This document shows, piece after piece, positions 17,489 through 27,534 of a stretch of 64,000 nucleotides of DNA. Each line of letters opens with the position of its first letter. The stretch's first letter is position 1. The notes beneath the pieces were generated by a model. It ran no database searches and was not told the origin of the DNA. It was given only the letters and a program-made list of their open reading frames with translations. The stretch is from Thermanaerothrix daxensis (GTDB taxonomy: Bacteria > Chloroflexota > Anaerolineae > Anaerolineales > Anaerolineaceae). The stretch covers positions 248,001-312,000 of the forward strand of contig NZ_LGKO01000004.1 in NCBI RefSeq assembly GCF_001306145.1. Reading direction: 5' to 3'. A program made the position numbers and the translations under genes.

Positions 17489-19114
17489 TCAGCGACAAGT
17501 CGCAGCCGCATCCCGTAACTGCAGAAGGTGAACCCCGTGCACTGTTCCCAGATACACAAGTGCCTCAACCTCGGTGGGGTGCGCGTACAGCCAGGCAAGA
17601 TTTTCCTGGTCTCGCTCCAACACAATATAATTGGCTCTATAACGGCACACCGCGGCTAATAATTGCGAGATATCTCCCCCTGGTATTACAATACTGGGTC
17701 GTCCGGTCAAAACAAAAAACGTAGGTGGGTTATTGACTGCCCCTAGCGAACTTTCGGGATCGTATCCTAACTCAAGCAATTTCTGATGAACGGCCAGGTA
17801 CGTCTCCTGTGTCATCTTCCAGGTTGGAGGCGAACCGCTTACCCCTGACACCCGGCGGATATAAATGCCCGTTGACGCCATGAGGAGGATGAGCAAAAGC
17901 CCTACCCCTAAAACCCTCTGACTGATTTTCCGATCCCAACCGCGTTTTTCCACCCCCCATTCAATCCAATACCAGAAACCCCACCACCCCAGCATCCACA
18001 GGAAAGGCTGCAAAGCCGCGCCAGAGTGGAAAAACCCTCCCCTCACTCCGGCAAAGGGGAAGAGAATCGAGAAAACCAGCCATAATCCCCCCCACATTCC
18101 TATCCCAAATCTGGTTTCAAGGCGATCACGCCCTTTCCAGAATCCCAGAAGGATCAGCGGAAAGAGCACGATTTGCCCTTGAACTGCGATTGCACTCAGC
18201 AAGTTTTGCCCTAAGGCCCATAAACGGTCTCTTAATATGGCAAGCCACCCCTGGTCAAGCCAGCGGGCAAACGTCAATTCAGAGGCCGGGAAAAAAAACA
18301 ACTCATTGTATTCTCGGATCCACAAAGCTCGCCCAGAGCCCGGCTGTAAAAACGTACCGAACGCGCTTAAATTATGCAGTACCCAGGGGGCAATGACTAA
18401 CCCGTATCCAACCCCCACCCCTGCTCCATTAATAACGGCTATACGAAGTTCATCAGTCAACTTATGCTTGTTCTCACTCAGCACTTGCCGCAGCGAAACG
18501 CCCACAAGCAAGAAACTTGCCACTAACCAGAGCAAGCCATCGGCTCGAGCCAAATGCAAAAGACCACATAGTCCCCCTACCCCGATTGAACGCCCTGGGC
18601 TCAACCGCTCCGCCCACACTCTCTCCCCTTCAAAAACAGTCAAAAAATACAAGGTCCCCAAAGTCATGAGCGGGGCAAACGACTCAGGAAGCGAGATAAA
18701 ACTGGCGTAGAAAAGCGGGATGGAAGCGCTAAGCCCCCCCAACCAGGCAAGGAAGGTTTGTTTCGTGCGTTGATGGATCAAATAAGCCACCAGCGCCACA
18801 TTAACGCCGTGCAACACGATAAACGGCAAACGTGCTGCCCATAAGACTTGTACCCCCGTTATCCCCATGCCCAAGGCAGCTACAAAGGCCGGCAAGGGCA
18901 TCCAGTAATCGAAGGAGGGCATTGGCACCCCAGGCGGATCGGCTAAATAATTCCAGATGAAAGGTTGTTCATCCCCTCGCCCCTGCACAATTTGTCGACC
19001 CAGTGCATAGTAGTAATCACTATCCATTGAAGCAGACAGGGGCTGGATCCATACCATTGCACCCGCGATAAGCCCTCCGATAAGCACCAGCATCCCGTAA
19101 TGAAAACGCCTCAT
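17489..19114 (-). CDS. polytopic GT-C-like membrane glycosyltransferase candidate
   Basis: 541 residues with about 11-12 hydrophobic helices. After the first helix (MLVLIGGLIAGAMVWIQPL) comes an extracytoplasmic loop with SASMDSDYYYALGRQIVQG, which carries the acidic pair typical of GT-C enzymes that use polyprenyl-phosphate sugars. The C-terminal soluble part (about 440-541) carries no recognisable motif. It is followed in the same direction by nothing close, and preceded 9 bases upstream by the GT87-like gene, so the pair is one transcription unit. The donor and acceptor are unknown. Confidence 0.68.
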   Translation of the reverse strand: MRRFHYGMLVLIGGLIAGAMVWIQPLSASMDSDYYYALGRQIVQGRGDEQPFIWNYLADPPGVPMPSFDYWMPLPAFVAALGMGITGVQVLWAARLPFIVLHGVNVALVAYLIHQRTKQTFLAWLGGLSASIPLFYASFISLPESFAPLMTLGTLYFLTVFEGERVWAERLSPGRSIGVGGLCGLLHLARADGLLWLVASFLLVGVSLRQVLSENKHKLTDELRIAVINGAGVGVGYGLVIAPWVLHNLSAFGTFLQPGSGRALWIREYNELFFFPASELTFARWLDQGWLAILRDRLWALGQNLLSAIAVQGQIVLFPLILLGFWKGRDRLETRFGIGMWGGLWLVFSILFPFAGVRGGFFHSGAALQPFLWMLGWWGFWYWIEWGVEKRGWDRKISQRVLGVGLLLILLMASTGIYIRRVSGVSGSPPTWKMTQETYLAVHQKLLELGYDPESSLGAVNNPPTFFVLTGRPSIVIPGGDISQLLAAVCRYRANYIVLERDQENLAWLYAHPTEVEALVYLGTVHGVHLLQLRDAAATCR

Positions 19115-19123
19115 CCCCTTGCC

Positions 19124-20392
19124 TTATTCCTCAAGCAACGGCTCAATGTCTTCCTGCTGAATAAGGTCCATCCACACGCTGGGAGGGCGGATAGCCCACC
19201 AACGCACCCAGTATAGGAGCGCTATGCCTATCAAGGGAACAAACAGCACATTTAAGGCCAGGTTCTGAGGGGGAAGTTTTTCCACAATTTGCCAGCCAGC
19301 CACACCCCACGTTCCCACGCCCAAAGCCACTAGCGCTGCTCCAATCAGGAAAAGACCGGTATAGCGCCAACGCTCGTTCCATAAGCTTCCTACCAGGACA
19401 ATGGCGGGCAAAAAGAGGCTAAGATCCTCTGGCCGCAGGCGCACCCCTAACCAGGGAGTCGCCACCAGGCTTAATGAAGCCAGCCATAAGAACGCTCGGC
19501 TACCTGTCCGACGATGAAACATCAGTTCCACTAGAAACACTACCCCCATCACCCCACTAACTGCCACCCCCAATCGCATTCCAACGCCCGGGAAAAACAC
19601 CTTTAGCGCCTCCCCCACTGCCAGCCCCGGCAGAGGACGCTGACGGGTGATGAGCATCGCCAGATATTCGATTGGCCAGGAAGGCACAAATAGAGCAAAA
19701 AAGAGGCTTAGAAGTGCCACGGTGATAAAAAACCATAAGACAATCAGGCCACGCCGATTGAATATGGCCCATAAAAGGATCATCCCGATCAAGATGCCCG
19801 CCACATGCGGACGCACCGTGGCAAGGCCCAGAGCCACCCCGGCAATTTCGTCGCGCCGCATCCGCACTGCCCATAGGGCCAACGCCACGATTAGCACAAG
19901 GGCCGGTATAACACTGCCGCTCAATAGGGCCATAGCGCTGGGGAACCACCCCACCCCGAAAATTATTAGTGCGCCCCACATCCATGCCTTGGGGCGCCAT
20001 GTGGTCAGGCGCAGGCTCAGAAAGAGCGCCAGCCCCATTGAGATTTCGGCTACACTCAGCGCTAGCGCACGGGCCAAACTAAAATCCTTTACGATGGCAA
20101 AGGGTAAGTATAAAATCAAAGCATATAGCGGTGCATTAAAGGGCGCCAAAATGCCGTCCAGGCCGATTTCTGTAGCCATCTGCTCAATTCGCTGAGCAGT
20201 ACCATTAGCGTAAGGGCTAACCCCCTCTTGCAACAGCAAACGTACGGACTGCCAGCCCACGAAAAATTCTGATCCAGTTTGACGCTGGTACTGCACCAGG
20301 CGGTAGTTCAAGAAAACAACCAGGCCGATTGAAACTGCCAGGGTCAGGAAGATAAGGCCATAAATCCAAAAATTAGAGCGCTTCAATGTCAA
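19124..20392 (-). CDS. GT87/DUF2029-like membrane glycosyltransferase
   Basis: 422 residues, about 10 hydrophobic helices. The periplasmic segment SEFFVGWQSVRLLLQEGVSPYA after helix 1, and LGLATVRPHVAGILIG in the middle, resemble the DUF2029/GT87 family, which includes the mycobacterial mannosyltransferase PimE. It probably uses a polyprenyl-phosphate sugar. The short acidic C-terminus (DLIQQEDIEPLLEE) is cytoplasmic. It precedes the GT-C-like gene by 9 bases and is divergent from the amidase gene at 20452. Confidence 0.7.
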   Translation of the reverse strand: MTLKRSNFWIYGLIFLTLAVSIGLVVFLNYRLVQYQRQTGSEFFVGWQSVRLLLQEGVSPYANGTAQRIEQMATEIGLDGILAPFNAPLYALILYLPFAIVKDFSLARALALSVAEISMGLALFLSLRLTTWRPKAWMWGALIIFGVGWFPSAMALLSGSVIPALVLIVALALWAVRMRRDEIAGVALGLATVRPHVAGILIGMILLWAIFNRRGLIVLWFFITVALLSLFFALFVPSWPIEYLAMLITRQRPLPGLAVGEALKVFFPGVGMRLGVAVSGVMGVVFLVELMFHRRTGSRAFLWLASLSLVATPWLGVRLRPEDLSLFLPAIVLVGSLWNERWRYTGLFLIGAALVALGVGTWGVAGWQIVEKLPPQNLALNVLFVPLIGIALLYWVRWWAIRPPSVWMDLIQQEDIEPLLEE

Positions 20393-20451
20393 GGTATCCT
20401 AAGAAATCGAGGGAATTATTGGCTATAAATCAATTATAACGTGAGGAGATC

Positions 20452-21243
20452 ATGGAACTAACCGTATCTCTCGCCCAAATGAACATTCAGATCGGCAATC
20501 TGGAGAAGAATTACCTCAAAGCGCTTGAGTTCCTTAAGGAAGCCCGCAAGAGCCACACGCAACTCATCCTTTTTCCGGAATTGTGGAGCAGCGGGTACGA
20601 TCTAAAAAATCAGGCTCAATATGCTCGCCAGAACCAGGAACTGATCTCCGAATTGTGCCGCCAGGCACAGGAAAATGGGCTTTACATCGGTGGCTCTTTC
20701 ATTACATATGAGGCAGATCACTACTACAACACCTTCACCTTAATCGCGCCTTCTGGGCAGGTCATTGGGCGCTATCATAAGATACATCTCTTCGGCCCCC
20801 TTAATGAAGATCGGTACTTTTCACCCGGACATGCTCCCACTGTGACACCGGTGGCTGGTTTAACCAGCGGGCTGACCATCTGCTACGATCTACGCTTCCC
20901 CGAACTCTTCCGTGCCTACCTTAACCACAATGTCGATTCATTCTTACTCGTGGCCCAGTGGCCTGCTCCTCGCTTGGAACACTGGGAAACCTTACTGCGC
21001 GCTCGCGCCATCGAAAACCTGGCGCTCGTGGCCGCCTGCAACGCAGTCGGAACCACCGGCAAGGTAACCAACGGCGGGGGTAGTATGATTGTTTCCCCCT
21101 GGGGGGAGGTCCTTGCTCGGGGCAGCACTCGAGAAGAGGACTTTGTCCGAGCAACAATTGACCCTGCCAGCATCGGCGAGATTCGCTCCAATTTTCCTGC
21201 GCTTCAGGATCGGCAGCAGTTACACCTCACCATACGTCATTAA
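20452..21243 (+). CDS. nitrilase-fold amidase (carbon-nitrogen hydrolase family)
   Basis: 263 residues. The Glu-Lys-Cys triad is visible: Glu43 in LILFPELW, Lys110 in GRYHKIHLFG, Cys144 in LTICYDLRFPELFR. The RFPELFR context and length resemble YafV/omega-amidase (Nit2-like) enzymes, which hydrolyse alpha-ketoglutaramate-type amides in the cytoplasm. The precise substrate is open. GAGGAG lies 4 bases before the ATG. It sits between GT-C-type membrane genes to which it has no obvious link. The stop interlocks with the convergent gene (TTAA). Confidence 0.88.
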   Translation: MELTVSLAQMNIQIGNLEKNYLKALEFLKEARKSHTQLILFPELWSSGYDLKNQAQYARQNQELISELCRQAQENGLYIGGSFITYEADHYYNTFTLIAPSGQVIGRYHKIHLFGPLNEDRYFSPGHAPTVTPVAGLTSGLTICYDLRFPELFRAYLNHNVDSFLLVAQWPAPRLEHWETLLRARAIENLALVAACNAVGTTGKVTNGGGSMIVSPWGEVLARGSTREEDFVRATIDPASIGEIRSNFPALQDRQQLHLTIRH

Positions 21244-22883
21244 GGGCGGGTTTCCCCCAAGCCAATCTCTTGTGGGTGAACCGGCCTGGAAAGGCGGTAG
21301 TAAATCCGGTAATCACCAATGTGTGCCTCCTGGTAACTGATGCCCAAACGGGTAAACGCTTGCTTCAAATAATCATCCAGAGCAGGGTTGTTAGTAGTAA
21401 CATAAGCCACCCGCTCACTTTGGCTCACCATTAATGCATACGGTGGGTAGCGATCGTCTCGGCTTGTGTATCGCAAATCCAGGTGATAAGGTAAGCGGGG
21501 GGTGAAAATCAATTCTTCCTGCGAAATGAAAGCCAGTGGATAGGCAACCCAGTAGTTCGAATACCCCCGAGTTTCCCCGGTCTGCTTTAAAAAGGCCGAA
21601 AGAGCAGGTAGGTGGCGCTGATCAATCTGGGTTGGTGCATAAAACTGAGTCGTGATCCCGGGGGGATTCTGCGCCGCACAAGCCACAATACCCCACAAGT
21701 GATAAAGTGGGATCAGCCCTGCACATGCCAGGCGAAGACCTTTAGGTTGCAGACGAAGGATCCAACGCGCTGCCCAAAAAGCCAGTGGGAGAGCCAGGGG
21801 CAGAAAATAGCGCCCCGAAGGGTCCACACCAAATGACGTAAATAAGAACCCCGCTACTAAAGTCAATCCGATACCTGCAAAAAGCATGTCGGCAAAGGAG
21901 ATGGACTTTTTGGATCTCCAGTACCGAATTCCATCCCACGCCACAAACATCCACAAACTCAACACAAAAGGCATCAGCGGCAGACCCAGCCATTGCACAG
22001 CCCAGGGGGGACGAAATCCCAAGGTAACCGTTGATCCCAGAATCACCAGGTTAAAGGCATGCTGAAGGAGTTTCTGCCACCATGATCCTGCCTCAACCGC
22101 TACCGCGCTGCCCAACAGTTCCGTCAGCAGGGGCTTCCATCCCTGGGTCAGGGCAAAATACCACCAGGGCCAGGCCCCCACAACAAATCCCACTCCTAAA
22201 AGCGCAAGTTGCTTCGCCATCCTGCGTTGATGCTTAAGATGCCAGAGCAGCACCCCAACGGCCGGTACGCTATAAACCAACGTTAGTCCATGGACCCATA
22301 ATCCTAAACCCATCCAAAACCCTAACAGCCCCCACAATTCCCACGGATCTCGCACAGTCGCGGCCTGATGCTGAGCCTTTCGAGCCAGCGTTACCGTGGT
22401 CATCAAGATCAAATTACCGATGAGTAGGGCTTCACCATATCCCCCCAGACTGACCGTAGTGTATAGGGTGACATTCACATTTGGAATTGCGAGAAACACC
22501 CCTGCCAGCACCCCGATGCGACGGTCCTCCCAAAGCATCCAGCCCAAAAGAATCGCACTGAAAACGGTTAACGCGTACAATAATATTTGGACTAGGCGGA
22601 TAACCTCGACATGCTCACCAAGGAGTGCAAAACCCAGCGCGACCAGCCAGGCATCCAGGCTCCCCATGTAAGCCTGGCCATAAAAAAAGATGGGGTGGGC
22701 ACCTTGTAAGATATGGCGCGCCATAAGACCAACCACCGCCTCATCTGCATTGAAAGGGAAGGCCCCAATAGTTAGTAGAACAATCTTGAGAACAATGCTT
22801 AAGCCGGTTATCCCCAGGGCCAACCCCAGCCGAATTCTCTTAGATGAATGATTTGGCCACCATGAGTGCTTTATTGCCATCAT
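21240..22883 (-). CDS. polytopic GT39-like membrane glycosyltransferase candidate
   Basis: 547 residues, about 11 helices. After helix 1, FPFNADEAVVGLMARHILQG carries the Asp-Glu pair of GT-C (ArnT/PMT-like) enzymes, and GQAYMGSLDAWLVALG matches the second loop. A soluble extracytoplasmic C-terminus of about 140 residues ends the protein. The frame is open to a GTG at 22913. ATG 22883 (or 22880) lies 9 bases from GGAG. The 5' end overlaps the start of the divergent gene, so one of the two starts may be misplaced. Confidence 0.68.
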   Translation of the reverse strand: MMAIKHSWWPNHSSKRIRLGLALGITGLSIVLKIVLLTIGAFPFNADEAVVGLMARHILQGAHPIFFYGQAYMGSLDAWLVALGFALLGEHVEVIRLVQILLYALTVFSAILLGWMLWEDRRIGVLAGVFLAIPNVNVTLYTTVSLGGYGEALLIGNLILMTTVTLARKAQHQAATVRDPWELWGLLGFWMGLGLWVHGLTLVYSVPAVGVLLWHLKHQRRMAKQLALLGVGFVVGAWPWWYFALTQGWKPLLTELLGSAVAVEAGSWWQKLLQHAFNLVILGSTVTLGFRPPWAVQWLGLPLMPFVLSLWMFVAWDGIRYWRSKKSISFADMLFAGIGLTLVAGFLFTSFGVDPSGRYFLPLALPLAFWAARWILRLQPKGLRLACAGLIPLYHLWGIVACAAQNPPGITTQFYAPTQIDQRHLPALSAFLKQTGETRGYSNYWVAYPLAFISQEELIFTPRLPYHLDLRYTSRDDRYPPYALMVSQSERVAYVTTNNPALDDYLKQAFTRLGISYQEAHIGDYRIYYRLSRPVHPQEIGLGETRP

Positions 22884-24226
22884 CCTTCCCCACTCCGTCG
22901 AAGTGGATACCACACCTTTCTAAGTGGACTCACACTCACGCAGAGCACCTCGGCGTAGTTGTCGTGGTAAGTCTAATAACTCTATTTTATACGCTCGGGA
23001 TACCACATATCCCTTTTCATCCCGATGAAAGCACCCAAATTTACATGAGCCAAGACTGGAGTGACTATCTGAGGAATCCTTCTAATCTGGCCTGGCAGCC
23101 CGGGGTGCCGCTCAGCGACCGCATGGTCTATCGCCTTCTTGACCCTCCGCTGACTCGCTATTGGATTGGTTTTCTACTTACACTGACCAACCAGCCGACC
23201 CCATCCCAGGATTGGAATTGGAGCCAAGACTGGGAAACCAACGTACAAGCAGGGGCTCTTCCCTCGCCTGCCACCCTCTTCATCGCTCGCCTGGGGATGA
23301 CCCTGCTACTGCCCGTTTCCCTGCTGAGCATATACGCCTTAGGACGTATCCTGCGTGGGCGCCGTACTGCCTGGATGGTTTTAATTCTTACCAGCACTAA
23401 CGCTCTGGTGCTTCTTCACACCCGCCGTGCCATGGCAGAAGCCCTGCTCCTGAGTGGAAGCACATTAACCCTATGGCTTCTCAGTCTCCCCACCCCTAAC
23501 CCCTGGCTACTCGGGCTGAGTGCAGGGCTGGTCTTCAACGCCAAGTACACAGCGGCGCCGCTGATAGGTTTGGGGCTTTTGCGTTTAGGCCTACTAGGGC
23601 AGGTCAATTCTGCTAATCCGTTTCGAGCTCGCCTGGGCACCATCCTGGCTTTTCTGGGCACCTTTTTAGTGCTCACTCTGGCGCTTAACCCCTTCCTCTG
23701 GAAACATCCCATTGAAGCCCTTAGACAGGCAGCCGCAGCGCGTCAACGTTTGCTTACCGCCCAGGTGGCAGATTTCAAGATTGCCAATCCCCTGATGGTA
23801 GCCGAAACCGTTCCGAGCCGCTTGCAAAACATGCTGCTACAAATCTTTTTCGCCCCACCCCAGCTCAGTGAAGCCGCTAATTACAAAGAGGCATTAGCGA
23901 CTTCCTATCAGGCTTATGAGGAAAAACCATTTCACAACCTGCTGAGAGGCGGAACAGGAGGGGGGCTCATGCTTGCCATAACCCTCCTGGGGATCCTCAC
24001 CTTACCCATCGAACGACGCGAGGATGCTTCCTCTTCTCGCCTTCCCACCCAGATCGTGACTTTGGGAACCCTCTTCCAGGCTGGCTTTTTCCTGGGCTGG
24101 CTTCCACTCTCGTTTCAGCGCTACTACATCCCCTTAGTCCCTTATGTGATGCTGTGGGCAGCCATGGGAATGGATAGCCTCATAAACGCCTTAATTCGTC
24201 TGGCCGATCAGATATGGCGGAAATAG
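22844..24226 (+). CDS. polytopic GT39-like membrane glycosyltransferase candidate
   Basis: 460 residues, about 10 helices. HIPFHPDESTQIYMSQDW after the first helix is the acidic GT-C signature loop, and LLHTRRAMAEALLLSGSTL resembles the ArnT/PMT second conserved region. The N-terminal 35 residues before the first helix (which contains GVVVVVSLITLFYTLGI) are of uncertain extent: ATG 22844 and 22862 both lack a ribosome site and overlap the divergent gene's start. The 3' end overlaps the convergent GNAT-like gene by 19 bases. The sugar and acceptor are unknown. Confidence 0.65.
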   Translation: MNDLATMSALLPSSFPTPSKWIPHLSKWTHTHAEHLGVVVVVSLITLFYTLGIPHIPFHPDESTQIYMSQDWSDYLRNPSNLAWQPGVPLSDRMVYRLLDPPLTRYWIGFLLTLTNQPTPSQDWNWSQDWETNVQAGALPSPATLFIARLGMTLLLPVSLLSIYALGRILRGRRTAWMVLILTSTNALVLLHTRRAMAEALLLSGSTLTLWLLSLPTPNPWLLGLSAGLVFNAKYTAAPLIGLGLLRLGLLGQVNSANPFRARLGTILAFLGTFLVLTLALNPFLWKHPIEALRQAAAARQRLLTAQVADFKIANPLMVAETVPSRLQNMLLQIFFAPPQLSEAANYKEALATSYQAYEEKPFHNLLRGGTGGGLMLAITLLGILTLPIERREDASSSRLPTQIVTLGTLFQAGFFLGWLPLSFQRYYIPLVPYVMLWAAMGMDSLINALIRLADQIWRK

Positions 24227-25338
24227 ACACGATGATTCTTATAAGCCTTACCGCCAATGGTGATCAGATCTTTGCGTATCTGCACAGCCGATTCAGCCAC
24301 CTGGGTAAGTTCAGCGTGTTCAAAACCATGATCTAAGACCGTTTTCTGCATCTCGGCATAGAGCAAAGCATTCCCGCCTCGCCCATGGTACTCTGGGAGC
24401 ACCCCCGCCCCATTGAGGGAAATCCATTTGGTCCGCCGCATCTCCAGCAGCAGATCAACGATGGCCCAGGGGGTTAAGCGCCCACGCGCCCGTTGCAAAG
24501 CCGCAGAGACATCCGGAAAACCGAAGAGGAACCCAACTACTCTGTCCTTACTCAAAATAATCTTGATCAAGCGAGGGTTAGCAACGGTAATGAGGGTGTC
24601 TACGACAAAATCCACTTCACGCTCGGTTAACGGGTAATATTCCCAATTATTAATAAAAGTTTCGTTGTAAGCCTTACCAATCTTTTTTGCCCATTGGCGT
24701 AATTCGGCTTTAGTCTCAAAACTTTTGACCTCAAAATACCCCCGTTCCTGAACCCGCCTGGCAACCTCGCGCACTTTCTCGGGTAAGTTGAAATTGCTAC
24801 GGTGTAAATAACAGGAAACAAAATCTACTTCCTTCTGAAAACCCAAGGCCTCCATGAACTGAGGATAATAAGGCGGGTTGTAATTCATCATGGTCATCAT
24901 CTGACGATGCTCAAATCCCTCAATGAGGATCCCATAGCCATCAAAAGGGCTGAACCCCTTGGGACCAACAATTTCATTCAGTCCGCGTTGATGAGCCCAC
25001 TCATACGCTCGTTCAAATAAGGCCCGTGCTACTTCAAGGTCTTCGATACTCTCAAAGAGATAGAACTGGGCTTGCTGAGTCCCATGGTACTGGTTATATG
25101 GGCGATTCTCCATGACCGCGATCCGCCCTACAATCTCACCCCCGTCTCGTGCAATGAAAAAGTCGGCATCGGAATGCTCATAAAAAGGATGCTTTTTTCG
25201 ATTGAGCATCAATCGAATATCGCTTAAGATCGGCGGTACCCATTGAGGGCAGTCCTTATAGATCTTGAATGGAAATCGCACAAATGCTTCAACCTGTGCC
25301 TTATTTGCCGTATCCAATTGCTCAATCTGGATCGCCAT
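24208..25338 (-). CDS. GNAT-superfamily-like N-acyltransferase protein of unknown substrate
   Basis: 376 residues, soluble. The N-terminal part reads FVRFPFKIYKDCPQWVPPIL, and FFIARDGGEIVGRIAVMENR looks like the first half of a GNAT fold. The later RVVGFLFGFPDVS and NGAGVLPEYHGRGGNALLYAEM (acetyl-CoA pyrophosphate loop, RGxGxA-like) resemble the second half. Proteins of this kind are conserved in many bacteria without a defined substrate. A good promoter precedes it (25377-25404). Confidence 0.7.
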   Translation of the reverse strand: MAIQIEQLDTANKAQVEAFVRFPFKIYKDCPQWVPPILSDIRLMLNRKKHPFYEHSDADFFIARDGGEIVGRIAVMENRPYNQYHGTQQAQFYLFESIEDLEVARALFERAYEWAHQRGLNEIVGPKGFSPFDGYGILIEGFEHRQMMTMMNYNPPYYPQFMEALGFQKEVDFVSCYLHRSNFNLPEKVREVARRVQERGYFEVKSFETKAELRQWAKKIGKAYNETFINNWEYYPLTEREVDFVVDTLITVANPRLIKIILSKDRVVGFLFGFPDVSAALQRARGRLTPWAIVDLLLEMRRTKWISLNGAGVLPEYHGRGGNALLYAEMQKTVLDHGFEHAELTQVAESAVQIRKDLITIGGKAYKNHRVYFRHI

Positions 25339-25376
25339 AAGACCTCGCTTGGTGTTTGGGGTTTGGAATAATCCTC

Positions 25377-25404
25377 AGTATACCCACATTTACATGATTA
25401 GCAA
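25377..25404 (-). promoter_or_regulatory. probable promoter of the GNAT-like gene
   Basis: On the minus strand: TTGCTA (25404-25399), 16-base spacer, TATACT (25382-25377), 38 bases upstream of the ATG at 25338. Confidence 0.55.
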
Positions 25405-25500
25405 GGGGGGTTCTCTCACATTATTCTTAAACACCGGAACCCAAGATGCGTTTTATTCGACTATAATAGGATAAACATTATCTGAATACCGGGTCACATC

Positions 25501-27534
25501 ATGAATCGCTTACAGCATTCCGCCTCTCCCTACCTTTTGCAACACGCCCATAACCCCGTAGATTGGCATCCCTGGGGCGAAGAGGCGATTAACAAGGCCC
25601 GCCGCGAAAATAAACCTATCTTTCTCAGCATCGGCTACTCCGCATGTCACTGGTGCCATGTGATGGCGCACGAATCCTTTGAAAATGAGCAAGTGGCGGC
25701 CTTTCTCAACGCCCACTTTATTCCAATCAAAGTGGACCGCGAAGAACATCCCGATGTGGATGCCCTCTACATGAATGCCGTCATTGCAATGACCGGGCAA
25801 GGTGGATGGCCCCTTTCGGTTTTCCTGACGCCATCCCTAGAACCTTTTTTCGGCGGTACCTATTTTCCCCCCGTACCCCGGCATGGGCTACCTTCGTTTT
25901 TACAGGTATTGCAAGCGGTTCATCACACCTGGGTGCATGATCGGCAAAGCCTTCAGGCCCTGGCCAGCAAAGTGTACGAGCACCTGCATCAATCATACAC
26001 CTGGCAACCCACCCCGCAAGCCATCAATTATGAAGCCGTGCTCACAACGGCCCTGAACGAACTCGAGCGCACTTACGACTGGCAGCATGGTGGCTGGGGA
26101 CGGGCTCCCAAATTTCCTCAACCCCTTGCTATTGAATTTCTCTTAAGCCAGGCCAGCCGTGGTCATTCTCAAGCCGGGAGCCTTGCTTTCCATGCTCTGC
26201 ACATGATGGCAACTGGTGGGATATTTGACCTTGTTGGCGGAGGATTTCATCGTTATAGCACCGATGCTGACTGGTGCATACCTCACTTTGAGAAGATGCT
26301 TTACGATAATGCTCAACTCGCTACCGTTTACCTCCAGGCCTACCTTCTATCAAGAGACGAAACCTTTCGTTATATCGCTGAACGCACTCTGGATTTCATT
26401 TTGAATGAACTCGCCCATCCTCCAGGTGCATTCTATGCCAGCCTGGACGCTGATTCAGAAGGAGAGGAAGGGAAATTCTACACCTGGCCGATAGAGGACC
26501 TCAAAACTCTCCTAACCCAAGCCGCTACCTGGGAGGATTTCACCCGGTTATTTCGCCTGGATGAGAGAGTCACTCACGAGGGAAAATGGGTGCTTAAAGC
26601 CAGGTCCACCTGGCCCGAACTGGCACAAATCCAGGGCCTTACAGTGTCAAAATGTCTGGAACACGCCCAAAACCTCCTGCATTCACTCTTTATTCACCGC
26701 CAGCAACGGCCACGCCCGGCCACCGACGATAAGATCATTGTGGCCTGGAATGCGCTGGCTATCCGGGCATTTGCTCTGGCCAGCCGTTGTTTAGGACGTC
26801 CGCAGTATCTAAAGGCGGCCCAAGATGCCGCTAGATTTATTCTGGAAAACCTGTATCAAGATCACCATCTTTACCGCTCATGGCGCCAAGGCACACTTGG
26901 CCCCTTTGCCCGCCTGGAAGACTATGCCTCGCTTATTATTGCCTTGCTTGAACTTTATCAGGCTGATTTCGATAATACCTGGTTCATTCAAGCCAAATCA
27001 CTGGCCCACGAAATGCTGGAACGCTTTCGCGATCATGAGGGTGGCTTCTTCGATACCCCCCAAGAGGATACCTCCCTGCCTCTTCGCCCCAAAGAAATTC
27101 AGGATAGCGCCACCCCTTCAGGTAACGCTCTGGCAACCCACGCTCTACTTCTCCTCTCGTACCTGGACGAACATGAAGAATGGATGGCCATGGCGCAAAA
27201 TCTCTTAACCTGGATTGCAAATGCCTGCCGGCGTTACCCACTGGGATTCGCATCTTTTTTACGTTGCATAGATTTGGCCTTCGGGCCAGTCCAACAAATC
27301 GCATTGCTATGGAGAGACTCGCAGAGCGCACTCCCCTACCTAAATCACCTGCACACTCAGTATCGCCCACGGATGATCCTAGCGGGGAGCACAATACCCC
27401 CCGCTCCCAGCGCCCCTACCTTGGTGCGCATTAACTACCCTGCTCCCGAGGCACCGCTAACGGCTTTCATTTGTAACAATTTCGTGTGCCTGCGCCCTCT
27501 CACCTCGTTTGCAGAGTTTGTCGCGCAGGTCTAG
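25501..27534 (+). CDS. thioredoxin-domain protein, DUF255/YyaL (SPATA20-like) family
   Basis: 677 residues. An N-terminal thioredoxin-like domain (DUF255, residues 1-165) contains [20 protein letters not shown] with a CHWC active site and [15 protein letters not shown]. It is followed by an (alpha/alpha) barrel of six-hairpin glycosidase type from about 180 to the end ([37 protein letters not shown]). The family is widespread and its enzymatic role is not settled. ATG 25501 follows CACATC without a clear ribosome site. TATAAT at 25462-25467 may be its -10 box. The stop interlocks with the convergent dhaM stop (CTAG). Confidence 0.9.
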   Translation: MNRLQHSASPYLLQHAHNPVDWHPWGEEAINKARRENKPIFLSIGYSACHWCHVMAHESFENEQVAAFLNAHFIPIKVDREEHPDVDALYMNAVIAMTGQGGWPLSVFLTPSLEPFFGGTYFPPVPRHGLPSFLQVLQAVHHTWVHDRQSLQALASKVYEHLHQSYTWQPTPQAINYEAVLTTALNELERTYDWQHGGWGRAPKFPQPLAIEFLLSQASRGHSQAGSLAFHALHMMATGGIFDLVGGGFHRYSTDADWCIPHFEKMLYDNAQLATVYLQAYLLSRDETFRYIAERTLDFILNELAHPPGAFYASLDADSEGEEGKFYTWPIEDLKTLLTQAATWEDFTRLFRLDERVTHEGKWVLKARSTWPELAQIQGLTVSKCLEHAQNLLHSLFIHRQQRPRPATDDKIIVAWNALAIRAFALASRCLGRPQYLKAAQDAARFILENLYQDHHLYRSWRQGTLGPFARLEDYASLIIALLELYQADFDNTWFIQAKSLAHEMLERFRDHEGGFFDTPQEDTSLPLRPKEIQDSATPSGNALATHALLLLSYLDEHEEWMAMAQNLLTWIANACRRYPLGFASFLRCIDLAFGPVQQIALLWRDSQSALPYLNHLHTQYRPRMILAGSTIPPAPSAPTLVRINYPAPEAPLTAFICNNFVCLRPLTSFAEFVAQV

